Part shown: in pieces, positions 9,602-18,708 of the stretch | Layout of the letters: each line of letters starts with the position of its first letter | Position numbering within the stretch: the first letter of the stretch is position 1 | DNA from: Lancefieldella parvula DSM 20469 | GTDB taxonomy: Bacteria; Actinomycetota; Coriobacteriia; Coriobacteriales; Atopobiaceae | Assembly (NCBI RefSeq): GCF_000024225.1 | Contig: NC_013203.1 | Span: forward strand, 1,178,001-1,242,000 | DNA length: 64,000 nt | Reading direction: 5' to 3' | Notes under the pieces: model-generated | Databases searched by the model: none | Seen by the model: the letters and a program-made list of their open reading frames with translations, nothing else | What the model was told of the DNA's origin: nothing | Program-made: the position numbers and the translations under genes

Positions 9602-10705
9602 TTAAGCCACCCTCTTATTATTTTTACGCTGAATAAGAATTTCTTCACTAGTACCGCGAAGCTCAGTACCTGCAGGAATGATGTTAGAGCGGTCTACAAT
9701 AGCGTGCTCAACTACTGAGCCCTCTTTAACAATACATCCTTCCATCACAACAGAATCACGCACAACAGCACCGCGCTCAATAATGACATTACGACTAAGG
9801 ATGGACCCAGTGACAGAACCGCGAATACGACAACCTGCAGAAATAGTGGAGTTACTAACCTTAGAACCAACCTCAAACTTTGCTGGGGCAGTATCGTGTG
9901 CTTTTGTCTTAATGGAGCGTTCCGAAGTAAAGAGCTCATTTGAAGGCATGGGATTCAGCAGTTCCATGTTGGCAAGATAGTAAGAGTTCTTAGAGAAAAT
10001 AGATGCTACATGACCTTCAAAGTGGAAGGTGCGAACCTTGACACGGTTGTAGTCAGCATGAAGTGCCTCAAAGAGGTCAAGATAATCAGTAGCGCTATAC
10101 CAATCAAGCATGTCGATAAGCAGGTCGTGCTTGATAATAAAGCAGTCAAGAGAAGCTTCATCTCCTCGCTGAACACCATTATGTGTCTTAACTACACGCT
10201 CCCCATCAAGCTCAACACCAACAACGTCTCTATCGTTATAACGAGCGGTATAAGTCATCATTGTGATGTCTGCACCAGATTCCAAGTGCTGATCAAATAG
10301 CTCTGTAAGATCAGCGTTGAAAACAAAGTTTGAGGTAGACAAAAGAACATATTCTGCATCAGCGCGCTCAAGATATGGCCTATTGGAAATTAGATCTCTG
10401 AGCAGGAAACGAGCTCCTGTATGAGAAGTACCAAAAGCAGATCCAGGCAGAATAAACAGACCACCATTCTTGCGATCCAGGTTCCAGTCTTTGCCGGAAC
10501 CAAGATGATCAATGAGCGAGCGGTAATTAAATGGCATGATTACACCAACGGTACTAATGCCCGAATTAACCATGTTTGAAAGAGAAAAATCTACCAGACG
10601 ATATCTTCCCAAAAAAGGCATAGATGCGATTGGGCGTACATCACAAGCGATTTCCATATTAGTAGAAGCATAATTACAGGTAATAAGTCCAATTACCTTT
10701 TTCAT
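9602..10705 (-). CDS. glgD: GlgD subunit of ADP-glucose pyrophosphorylase
   Basis: 367 residues. It has the GlgC fold (FLGRYRLVDFSLSNMVNSGI, C-terminal left-handed beta-helix repeats), but the N-terminal nucleotide loop reads GLITCNYAS and lacks the GGxGxRL of active pyrophosphorylases. That is typical of GlgD, a non-catalytic or weakly catalytic partner that raises GlgC activity in a heterotetramer. It follows glgC with a TAATG overlap and the ribosome site AGAGGTGAG. Confidence 0.93.
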   Translation of the reverse strand: MKKVIGLITCNYASTNMEIACDVRPIASMPFLGRYRLVDFSLSNMVNSGISTVGVIMPFNYRSLIDHLGSGKDWNLDRKNGGLFILPGSAFGTSHTGARFLLRDLISNRPYLERADAEYVLLSTSNFVFNADLTELFDQHLESGADITMMTYTARYNDRDVVGVELDGERVVKTHNGVQRGDEASLDCFIIKHDLLIDMLDWYSATDYLDLFEALHADYNRVKVRTFHFEGHVASIFSKNSYYLANMELLNPMPSNELFTSERSIKTKAHDTAPAKFEVGSKVSNSTISAGCRIRGSVTGSILSRNVIIERGAVVRDSVVMEGCIVKEGSVVEHAIVDRSNIIPAGTELRGTSEEILIQRKNNKRVA

Positions 10706-11853
10706 TAGTGCTCACCTCTTTCAACCACTACATCATTTCCAACAACAGCAATCTCTTTGTTTAAATCAGAACTACCAACGTGAACGTTCTTCTCGACCAC
10801 GGCGTTCTCACCAATAATTGCGCGAATCACAACGGCACCAGGCTTAACCTCTGCGCCAGGAAGAAGCACAGAGTCAATAACACGTGCTCCCTCACCAACA
10901 ACGGCATCTGTAGACAAAATTGAATGGCGAGAATAGCCAAAGACTTGACAGCCGTTGCTTACTAGACAATCGTCTACCTCACCAAAAGGGCCAATATACG
11001 CTGGTGGACGGGTAGAAGCATTAGACAAAATGGGGAACTTGTCCGAAAAAATATCAAACTTAGGCTCGGAGCCAAGCAGGTCCATACTGGTCTCATGATA
11101 ACTTGCAATAGTACCCACATCACGCCAGAAGCCCTCAAAGCGATAGGTAAACAGGCGCTTACCATCGTCAAGCAGCGTTGGAATAATATCTTTACCAAAA
11201 TCATGAGAAGACTCAGGATTCTTTGCATCTTCACGGAGTGTTTCAAGAAGCAAATCAGTGGTGAAGATATAGATGCCCATAGAAGCTAGATTGGACTCAG
11301 GTTCTGCGGGTTTCTCGGAAAACTTAGTGATTCTACCTTCATCATCAACAGACATAATGCCAAAGCGGGAAGCTTCCTCCCAAGGAACAGGCATAACAGC
11401 AATAGTGAGGTCGGCATTATTGTCTTTATGGCAAGCAAGCATCTCACCGTAGTCCATACGATAGAGCTGATCGCCAGAGAGGATAATTACGTAATCAGGT
11501 TTGTTCTGCTCGATGTAACCAATATTCTGAGTGACAGCATCTGCAGTGCCCGCATACCATGCACCACCAGACTGAGTAGCAAATGGAGGAAGAATAGAAA
11601 TTCCACCGCCAAGCTCATCAAGGTCCCAAGCACTACCTGACCCCACATAAGAGTGCAACAAATACGGACGATACTGTGTCAAAACACCCACCGTAGAAAT
11701 TCCTGAATTTGCGCAGTTGGATAATGCAAAGTCAATGATGCGGAACTTGCCGCCAAACGAAACAGCTGGCTTAGCTACTTTTGAGGTTAGAGCGCCTAGA
11801 CGGCTTCCCTGTCCCCCTGCAAGCAGCATTGCAAGACATTCTTTTTTGCTCAT
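10705..11853 (-). CDS. glgC: Glucose-1-phosphate adenylyltransferase (GlgC)
   Basis: 382 residues from ATG 11853, chosen over TTG 11859 because AGGAG stands eight bases upstream. It makes ADP-glucose from ATP and glucose-1-phosphate, the committed step of glycogen synthesis. The nucleotide loop [13 protein letters not shown] (about 12-24), the substrate motif [19 protein letters not shown], the GTADAV and FSEKP motifs and the C-terminal beta-helix are all present. Its stop codon overlaps the glgD start by one base. Allosteric effectors cannot be read directly. Confidence 0.96.
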   Translation of the reverse strand: MSKKECLAMLLAGGQGSRLGALTSKVAKPAVSFGGKFRIIDFALSNCANSGISTVGVLTQYRPYLLHSYVGSGSAWDLDELGGGISILPPFATQSGGAWYAGTADAVTQNIGYIEQNKPDYVIILSGDQLYRMDYGEMLACHKDNNADLTIAVMPVPWEEASRFGIMSVDDEGRITKFSEKPAEPESNLASMGIYIFTTDLLLETLREDAKNPESSHDFGKDIIPTLLDDGKRLFTYRFEGFWRDVGTIASYHETSMDLLGSEPKFDIFSDKFPILSNASTRPPAYIGPFGEVDDCLVSNGCQVFGYSRHSILSTDAVVGEGARVIDSVLLPGAEVKPGAVVIRAIIGENAVVEKNVHVGSSDLNKEIAVVGNDVVVERGEH

Positions 11854-11928
11854 ATCCAAATCTCCTCTCTCCCCAACAGAGGTCTATGTTCTCAACGCCC
11901 TACGACGATTGAACTTAAACGCAGGTCC

Positions 11929-14358
11929 TTACACGTGCCAAATATCTTCCATGTACTCCCTAATGGTTCTATCAGCAGAGAAGAAACCAGAGTTTGCAGT
12001 ATTGTGAAGCGCACGAGCATTCCAGCTACGACGATCTGCATAGGACTGAGTAAGCTCTTCCCATGCCTTCACATATGCATCAAAGTCAATAAGTACCAGG
12101 TCAGGATCATTATTGATCAGCAGATAATCGTGAATTGACTCAAAATTACCGGACAGTCGAGCCAAAGAACCATCGGTCAGCATGTTTACAATGCGAGCCA
12201 AAGTTGGATTCTGATTAAGTAGGTTTTGAGCAAAATAGGTACCGGAAGCATATACCTGCTGGACCTCATCTGCACGAAGGCCAAAGATCTTAATATTCTC
12301 TGGTCCTGCAAGCTCGGATATCTCGATATTAGACCCGTCGTACGTTCCAAGAGTCAGAGCTGCATTCATCATAAGTTTCATGTTTGAGGTACCAGAGGCC
12401 TCTGCACCAGCAACAGAAATCTGCTCTGAAATATCAGATGCAGCATAGATAAGCTGCGCATTTGAAACAGCAAAGTTTGGAATAAAGACAACCTTGAGAC
12501 GTCCTTCAATACGCTCATCGTTGTTGACAACATCTGCAACGGAGTGAATGAGTCTAATAACTTCTTTTGCAAAGGTGTAGCTTTGAGCAGCTTTACCCGA
12601 GAAAATAAAAGTTGTTGGAGCTGGCTTATAGCTTTGATCATCAAGCATACGGTTATAGAGATACAAAATCTTGAAGATGTTAAGCAGCTGGCGTTTATAC
12701 GCATGGAAACGCTTTACCTGTGTATCAAAAATGGTATTGGTATCCATCTCAATACCAGTTGTCTTCTTGACGTATGCAGCAAGGCGTTCTTTTTCTTCTC
12801 TCTTTGCAGCATCCATCTCATCCAAGAACTCAACATCATTCTCAAATGCAGAAAGCTTGTTAAGTTCATTAGCATCATCAAGCCAACCAGTGCCAATAGC
12901 TTCAGTGATAAGCTTCGCGTAAGCGGTATTCGCTTGTGCCAAGAAACGACGGTGACAGATACCATTGGTCTTATTATTAAAAATTTCTGGACGAAGCTTG
13001 TAGAAATCCTTCAGTACACTCTGCTTTAGAATGTTTGTATGCAGGTCAGAGACACCATTAACCGAGTGACTAAATAAAATAGAAAGGTTAGCCATACGAA
13101 CAGTGTTGTCCCACAGTACTGCTGTTGAGGCGAGAAGATCAGTGTTACCGTTAGAGTCAGCAAGCAACTGCTCCTTATAGCGACGATCAACCTCATCAAT
13201 AAACATATACAAGCGAGGAAGAAGCTCACGGAAGGTATTAATAGGCCATTTCTCAAGAGCTTCAGGCATAACGGTGTGGTTAGTATAAGAAATAGCATTT
13301 CTTGCAATATCAAATGCTTCGTTAAAGTCAACGCCATGCTCATCAACAAGAAGACGCATGAGCTCCGGTCCGCACATTGCTGGATGCGTATCGTTAGTGT
13401 GGATACAAACGTGATCAGCAAAGTGATCCCAATCCTCACCATATTTGTCTTTGTAGGCACGAAGAATGGACTGGAGACCAGCAGAAACAAATAAATACTC
13501 CTGCTTTAGACGGAGGATACGTCCGTGCTCACCAGAGTCATTTGGATACAGAATAGTTGAGATTGCCTCCACGTCAGAGCGGAACTTATTAGCACGCGCA
13601 TAATCACCAGCGTTAAAAGCATCAAGGTCAAAGTCTTCCTCTGCTGGTTCTGCAGACCAGAGACGCAACTTATTTACGGTCTTTGCACCATAACCAACAA
13701 TAGGAACATCGTATGGAACAGCCTTTACCACCTGGCCGCCCTCTTGTGAGAACCAAAAATCGCCATTCTCGCCCTCATGCCTTACAACCGTGCCACCAAA
13801 GCGCACAAGTACGCTGGAATCGTCTTTTCTAACTTCCCATGGATATCCGTTTGCCAGCCAGTTATCAGTACACTCAACCTGGCGTCCATCCTTAATCTCC
13901 TGACGGAAAAGACCGTAACGGTATCTCATACCATTACCAAAGCCGGCCATTCCTTCATGTGCCATAGAATCAAGGAAACATGCAGCAAGTCGTCCCAAGC
14001 CTCCATTGCCAAGGCCAGGATCTACTTCTTGAGCAGCAAGCTTCTGAAGAGATGTTCCCATCTCTTCAAGACCCGCCGCAACAACGTCAGTGATACCAAG
14101 ATTAAGCAGGTAATTCTCAAGCAGAGGTCCAAGAAGAAACTCAAGGGAGAAGTAATACACCTGCTTGTTAGCATGAATATAAGAAGTTGACTGAATTTCT
14201 CGCGCCTTTTCTGCAATGAGACGTGCAAGAACGTTATAGCGTTCCTGATCAGTGCATTCTCCATAATATTTGCCAAGAATCTGAATGAACTTATCTCGAT
14301 ACTGATCTTCAAAATCTTGTTTATCGGTAAAAATGTTTTGTCCGTTATTTACGGCCAT
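11929..14358 (-). CDS. glgP: Glycogen/maltodextrin phosphorylase
   Basis: 809 residues from ATG 14358 behind AGAGGGGGA, overlapping the glgB 3' end by 14 bp. A GT35 enzyme that releases glucose-1-phosphate from alpha-1,4-glucan ends. Conserved blocks include DPGLGNGGLGRLAACFLDS near the N-terminus, THPAM, the RIKRFHAYKRQ-like segment VKRFHAYKRQLLN and the PLP-site motif EASGTSNMK with Lys661. A degradation gene inside the synthesis operon suggests a cycling store whose net flux is set by effectors and not by separate transcription. Confidence 0.96.
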   Translation of the reverse strand: MAVNNGQNIFTDKQDFEDQYRDKFIQILGKYYGECTDQERYNVLARLIAEKAREIQSTSYIHANKQVYYFSLEFLLGPLLENYLLNLGITDVVAAGLEEMGTSLQKLAAQEVDPGLGNGGLGRLAACFLDSMAHEGMAGFGNGMRYRYGLFRQEIKDGRQVECTDNWLANGYPWEVRKDDSSVLVRFGGTVVRHEGENGDFWFSQEGGQVVKAVPYDVPIVGYGAKTVNKLRLWSAEPAEEDFDLDAFNAGDYARANKFRSDVEAISTILYPNDSGEHGRILRLKQEYLFVSAGLQSILRAYKDKYGEDWDHFADHVCIHTNDTHPAMCGPELMRLLVDEHGVDFNEAFDIARNAISYTNHTVMPEALEKWPINTFRELLPRLYMFIDEVDRRYKEQLLADSNGNTDLLASTAVLWDNTVRMANLSILFSHSVNGVSDLHTNILKQSVLKDFYKLRPEIFNNKTNGICHRRFLAQANTAYAKLITEAIGTGWLDDANELNKLSAFENDVEFLDEMDAAKREEKERLAAYVKKTTGIEMDTNTIFDTQVKRFHAYKRQLLNIFKILYLYNRMLDDQSYKPAPTTFIFSGKAAQSYTFAKEVIRLIHSVADVVNNDERIEGRLKVVFIPNFAVSNAQLIYAASDISEQISVAGAEASGTSNMKLMMNAALTLGTYDGSNIEISELAGPENIKIFGLRADEVQQVYASGTYFAQNLLNQNPTLARIVNMLTDGSLARLSGNFESIHDYLLINNDPDLVLIDFDAYVKAWEELTQSYADRRSWNARALHNTANSGFFSADRTIREYMEDIWHV

Positions 14359-16357
14359 GCTTCCCCCTCTTTGGAAGTTCTTTCTCAAACGCTAAAACAA
14401 TGCCACCAAGCGGAGGAACAGACAGTTCTACCGAATAATCTCTTCCATTCCATGCCACTGGTTTAGTGGAAAGTTTCTTACTATTCACAACACCCGAACC
14501 GCCAAACTCTTTTGCGTCGGAATTAAATACTTCTTTCCACACACCTTCAGAAGGCATACCTAAACGGAAGTTCTGATGGGTTGCAACGTCAAAATTGATG
14601 AGAATAACCAGGTCCTCGGAAGGCTTTCTTCCATGGCGAACAAACGAAATGATTGATTGCTCATTATTATCTGCATCAATCCAATCAAATCCACGGTTGT
14701 CATAGGCGTACTGCCAAAGTCCTGGATGATTCTTATAGAAATGATTAAGAGCCTTAATATATGCCTGCTGGTGAGCATGAGTTGGATACTCCTCAGTCAA
14801 GTAATACTCAATGCCCTCGTAATAGCGCCACTCAATAAACTGTGCAATCTCGTTGCCCATAAAGTTGAGCTTAGCACCTGGATGGGTCATCTGATGGAGC
14901 GCTAGAGCTCTCATACCAGCAAACTGTCTCCACCAATCTCCTGGCATACGCTGAATAAGGCTGCACTTACCATGAACAACTTCATCATGGCTCAGTGGCA
15001 GCACAAAGTTCTCATTGAACTGATACATGCTGGAGAAGGTTAAAAGTCGATGATTGCCTGGTCTATAAGGAAAATCAGTCTGACAATAGTGCAACGTATC
15101 GTTCATCCAACCCATGTCCCACTTAAGGTTGAAACCAAGTCCCCCAACATCTGGAGGATAGGTAACCAGCGGCCATGCCGTGGACTCTTCTGCAATCATC
15201 AAAATATCAGGATACTGCTTTTGAGCGGTCTCATTGCAGAGACGCAAGAAAGCGCTTGCATCCAAATCTTCCTCAGTACCCTTGCAATTAAAGCGCTTCT
15301 GAGAAGGGTCATCGATGCCAAAATTCAAATACAACATGCTACTGACACCGTCAACACGAATGCCATCAGCGTGATAATCCTTCAACCACATAAGCAGGTT
15401 AGAAACAAGGAAGCTTCTAACCTCACCACGAGTAAGGTCAAACTTAAGAGTTCCCCAGTTAGGATGCTCTTTTTCTTCAAAAAGTTTGGTGCCATCAAAC
15501 TCTGCAAGACCATGAGCATCTTTGCAGAAACCTCCTGGAACCCAGTCTAAAATGACGCCGATACCAGCCTGATGGCAGGAGTCAATAAAGTGCTTGAACT
15601 GAGCAGGATTACCATACCTTGAGGTGGGAGCAAAATAGCCAGTTACCTGATAGCCCCAGGATCCATCAAAGGGGTGCTCCATAACGGGGAGAAGCTCAAT
15701 ATGGGTGTAGCCCATCTCTTTAACGTAAGCTACCAACTCTTTTGACAGGTCATCATAGGTGTAGAACGCGTCTACGTTTGTATCAAAATAATCTTTAGGT
15801 TCTTCAATCTTTTCAGTAGTCTCTGCATTAGCAGAATCTTCTTGAGCAGACGAGTCAGTATGCTGCTTCCAGCTACCAAGGTGAACTTCAAAAATGTTGA
15901 GAGGACTATGTAGAAACTTAAGCGTTGCACGTTTCTTCATCCATACATCGTCTTCCCAAACGTACACATCCGGGTCAAACGTAATAGATGCCGTATGTGG
16001 TCTAACCTCTGCATAGGTAGCATACGGGTCAGCCTTGAAAATCTTCTCGCCAGATGTGGATACAATCAGAAATTTATACAATACTTCTGAGGTTATTCCT
16101 GGAACAAAACCTTCCCAGATTCCACCGTGTTTTGAGCGAGATAGAACGTTGACGGTATCATCCCAATTATTAAAGTCTCCAACAACAGAAACAGAAACTG
16201 CATTGGGTGCCCAAACAGCAAAATGATAGCCCTCAATTCCATCTTCTTGGACCGCAGGGTGCGCACCTAGTTTTTTATGGCTCTGAAACCATGTTCCTTG
16301 CGCAAACAAGTATGCATCCTGGTCACTCACTGCTAACGATGCATTTAACTCTGCCAT
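14345..16357 (-). CDS. glgB: 1,4-alpha-glucan branching enzyme (GH13)
   Basis: 670 residues from ATG 16357, which follows GGGGGTG. A CBM48 domain (about 40-130) precedes a GH13 barrel with nucleophile Asp336 in GIRVDGVSSMLYL, acid/base Glu in IAEEST (about 390) and LSHDEVVHGKCS. It introduces alpha-1,6 branches. It is the first gene of the operon and probably has the promoter. One oddity is an acidic, low-complexity insertion of about 25 residues (roughly 168-193) between the CBM48 and the barrel. Confidence 0.96.
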   Translation of the reverse strand: MAELNASLAVSDQDAYLFAQGTWFQSHKKLGAHPAVQEDGIEGYHFAVWAPNAVSVSVVGDFNNWDDTVNVLSRSKHGGIWEGFVPGITSEVLYKFLIVSTSGEKIFKADPYATYAEVRPHTASITFDPDVYVWEDDVWMKKRATLKFLHSPLNIFEVHLGSWKQHTDSSAQEDSANAETTEKIEEPKDYFDTNVDAFYTYDDLSKELVAYVKEMGYTHIELLPVMEHPFDGSWGYQVTGYFAPTSRYGNPAQFKHFIDSCHQAGIGVILDWVPGGFCKDAHGLAEFDGTKLFEEKEHPNWGTLKFDLTRGEVRSFLVSNLLMWLKDYHADGIRVDGVSSMLYLNFGIDDPSQKRFNCKGTEEDLDASAFLRLCNETAQKQYPDILMIAEESTAWPLVTYPPDVGGLGFNLKWDMGWMNDTLHYCQTDFPYRPGNHRLLTFSSMYQFNENFVLPLSHDEVVHGKCSLIQRMPGDWWRQFAGMRALALHQMTHPGAKLNFMGNEIAQFIEWRYYEGIEYYLTEEYPTHAHQQAYIKALNHFYKNHPGLWQYAYDNRGFDWIDADNNEQSIISFVRHGRKPSEDLVILINFDVATHQNFRLGMPSEGVWKEVFNSDAKEFGGSGVVNSKKLSTKPVAWNGRDYSVELSVPPLGGIVLAFEKELPKRGKHGRK

Positions 16358-16390
16358 GCTCACCCCCGCGCTTACCAATAAAATCTGCGT

Positions 16391-16420
16391 ATTATATAGA
16401 TTTGTTATCCATAAGTACTC
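16391..16420 (-). promoter_or_regulatory. Probable promoter of the glycogen operon
   Basis: On the minus strand a perfect TATAAT (16396-16391) lies 34 bases before the glgB start, which gives a leader of roughly 25-30 bases containing the ribosome site. The -35 region is poor, so an activator or an extended element may be needed. The rest of the 16358-16571 gap is AT-rich with no other recognisable feature. Confidence 0.5.
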
Positions 16421-16571
16421 ATATTTGATAGTTACTAAGATAAACCATTACAAGTTAAAACACGGTGACAAACACGTAATATAACTTTTACCGATAAAAA
16501 ACGACCGTATGCGTTATTTTTGTTTGTGGATAAATTTGTTAATAATAGTGAATAAAAATTACAACTAAAAG

Positions 16572-16603
16572 AAACGGCAGCTTATCCAAATAAACTGCCG
16601 TTT
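16572..16603 (-). terminator. Intrinsic terminator after the dehydrogenase gene
   Basis: Inverted repeat AAACGGCAG / CTGCCGTTT (9 bp) with a 14-base loop. Reading on the minus strand it is followed by TTTCTTTTAG. It separates the gldA-like gene from the glycogen operon promoter. Confidence 0.8.
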
Positions 16604-16671
16604 GATACATAAACTTTTTATATAACCGTGAAGGGGTCCTCCGTAAAGTAATCTCCGTAAGCTTCTTTCAA

Positions 16672-17898
16672 CTACATCTTACGTGGCACTGCTGTCTCAA
16701 CTGAAGGAGCATGAGCAACAATTGCGTCAAGAGCTTCTGCCTGAGCGATCTTATTATCAGCAGCAACTGCTTGCCCGTATGCATTAGTATCAAGAATTGC
16801 CTGGCGGAAGCGGTCAGCGGTGAAGCCATAAGGAGCACGACCCCACTCGTTAGTCTTCTGAGCTCGCTCAACAATAATATTCAAATCAGCATCAACATAC
16901 TCTGGAGTAATGTCTAGATCGGCCAAGGTAATTGGAAGACCAAGCTTTCTATTAAGTGCCACCTGCTTCTCAAGTGCTTTAAGGTTGCCGTCAAAGGCAT
17001 ACAAAACACAAGTACCAAAGGAGACAACCTCACCATGGAGGTGTTTCTCGCTACGCGCGCCCAAAGCAGTAAAGGCATTGTAAAAAGCATGAGCTGTAGA
17101 AGAATTGAAATAATAAGCGCCGTGCTCAGCACCAATGTTGGTAGTCATATTAGACACAACACCAGCGGTAATAATAATGTTAAGAACGACGTTTTCAAAT
17201 GCTTCAGAAACAATACCGGCACGCTTATCTGCCAGTGCCTGCTCAGCATTGTCAAACAGAGGTTCAATACAAGCACCTGCAGCAAGAGCACGTCCCATAA
17301 GAGGACTATGGAGAAGCTCAACTTCCCTAGAAGAAAGCTCAACCTCAGGACCTTTAGAAAAGGCATCGCCGATTCCTGCCCAGAAGTACTCATCAGGACT
17401 CTCTGCAATAATCTGCGTATCAATAAAGGTATGAACAGGGAGCTCAGCAGGAATGAAATACGTATCTGTAGAGCCGTCCTCTTTATAAAAAACAGCAATT
17501 CTTGTTACAGGAGCACAATTAGAAGCAAGTGTTGGGAAAGTAAAGTAAGGCTTGTCCAAAAGAGTTGCAATCTCTTTACCCTCGTCAATTGCGCGACCAC
17601 CACCAACAAGGAACAACATATCAGCAGCAGCAACTTCAGGCATTGCAGCAATTTTCTTGGCGTTTGCATGCGTAGAGTTGGTACCGTAAGAAATCCAAGA
17701 AGAGATAGAAACCTCAGAACCTGCAAGTGCGGCCTCAAGCTTTGGACGTGCCTTCTCCATTGCAGTTGGTCCACCAATAACTACTGCGTTTTCGCCAAAT
17801 CGCTTAACAATACGCAATACTGACTGATAAGCATCAACACCAATAGTGTATGAAGGCAGATACTCCGTAAATGTTCCGCGAGATTCCATCTTTTCCAT
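16672..17898 (-). CDS. Iron-containing alcohol dehydrogenase family, glycerol dehydrogenase-like
   Basis: 408 residues from ATG 17898, with GGAGG five bases upstream. The NAD site GGGRAIDEGK (about 99-108) and probable metal ligands Asp178 (GIGDAFSK), His270 (AHAFYNAF) and His288 (LHGEVVSFGT) place it in the GldA/HcxA branch, which reduces or oxidises short polyols, hydroxyketones or 2-oxo acids. Glycerol is only one candidate substrate. It appears to be a single-gene unit bounded by a terminator downstream. Confidence 0.85.
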   Translation of the reverse strand: MEKMESRGTFTEYLPSYTIGVDAYQSVLRIVKRFGENAVVIGGPTAMEKARPKLEAALAGSEVSISSWISYGTNSTHANAKKIAAMPEVAAADMLFLVGGGRAIDEGKEIATLLDKPYFTFPTLASNCAPVTRIAVFYKEDGSTDTYFIPAELPVHTFIDTQIIAESPDEYFWAGIGDAFSKGPEVELSSREVELLHSPLMGRALAAGACIEPLFDNAEQALADKRAGIVSEAFENVVLNIIITAGVVSNMTTNIGAEHGAYYFNSSTAHAFYNAFTALGARSEKHLHGEVVSFGTCVLYAFDGNLKALEKQVALNRKLGLPITLADLDITPEYVDADLNIIVERAQKTNEWGRAPYGFTADRFRQAILDTNAYGQAVAADNKIAQAEALDAIVAHAPSVETAVPRKM

Positions 17899-17949
17899 AG
17901 CATCCTCCAAAAACTATCTCAGAAAAGCGAGAATATAACTTTAACTGAA

Positions 17950-18696
17950 CTAGTTATGTTTTTGCAGTATAAATCCTTGAACTAATGTGTCCTCTGCCTC
18001 TTTGTATGCTGACGAGAAAAACTCTGTATCAAGCATTTGGTAGTGAGGTGAGCTCACGCTATTCTGGTGATTCTCCTCTGCAATGTGCTCTAAAACACTA
18101 AGCGTGCCTTCAACATCTGAATGTGTAAACCCATACTGTGGGTAAGCTGCGGCAACAGCAAAGAGCCCATCAGATGCTTCTGGCAGACGATTCATTTCAA
18201 GCGACCTGCCGTAAACATCAAAATCTGCTTGTTTACGGATACGCGCATCTTCTCCTGTTGGAATATGATGAGTGTGCAAAAATGCTCTTGTATGCGCGTT
18301 ATACACATGATCACAAACTAAGTGACACCAAATGCCTACGATAAACTCTCTTAGTTGACGTTGATCTACTAAGCTGCGTTGCTCAACTGAACAATAAGTC
18401 ACATTTGGTTGAATGAAGTCATGCTGTAACAGATATTCAGCTGGGCTAAGGCCTCCCATAAAATTGCGCTGATATCGCCTATAACTTGGAATAGGCAAAC
18501 TTCCTGGATACGATTGATGACTTCGCCCATATCTCACCTTATGAGAATAATCAGGAACCATAAAGCCAACATGCACGTCAGGAGCAACATTTCCAAGCAG
18601 AAATACATCAGGATATTGAATATCTACATCCAAGCAACCGGCTCCTTTCTCAAGGAGCCGGTTAGCATGAGCAATATGTACGTTCCAACTTGGCAC
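17950..18696 (-). CDS. Zinc-dependent phospholipase C family protein
   Basis: 248 residues, probably starting at GTG 18696, 12 bases after the pheT stop. The N-terminal MPSWNVHIAHANRL, the NVAPDVHVGF segment, HxxCDHVYN and scattered His/Asp residues match the fold of the zinc-dependent phospholipase C/S1-P1 nuclease family (Pfam PF00882 type). No signal peptide is seen, so it is probably cytoplasmic and not a secreted toxin. Such genes are common next to housekeeping genes in Gram-positives and their substrates are unknown. It may be co-transcribed with pheST. Confidence 0.75.
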   Translation of the reverse strand: MPSWNVHIAHANRLLEKGAGCLDVDIQYPDVFLLGNVAPDVHVGFMVPDYSHKVRYGRSHQSYPGSLPIPSYRRYQRNFMGGLSPAEYLLQHDFIQPNVTYCSVEQRSLVDQRQLREFIVGIWCHLVCDHVYNAHTRAFLHTHHIPTGEDARIRKQADFDVYGRSLEMNRLPEASDGLFAVAAAYPQYGFTHSDVEGTLSVLEHIAEENHQNSVSSPHYQMLDTEFFSSAYKEAEDTLVQGFILQKHN

Positions 18697-18708
18697 TAAA
18701 TTACCTGC

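Noticed and set aside
17035-17823. 262-codon open frame opposite the dehydrogenase
   Set aside because: Antisense shadow; the minus-strand gene has all catalytic residues and a good ribosome site.
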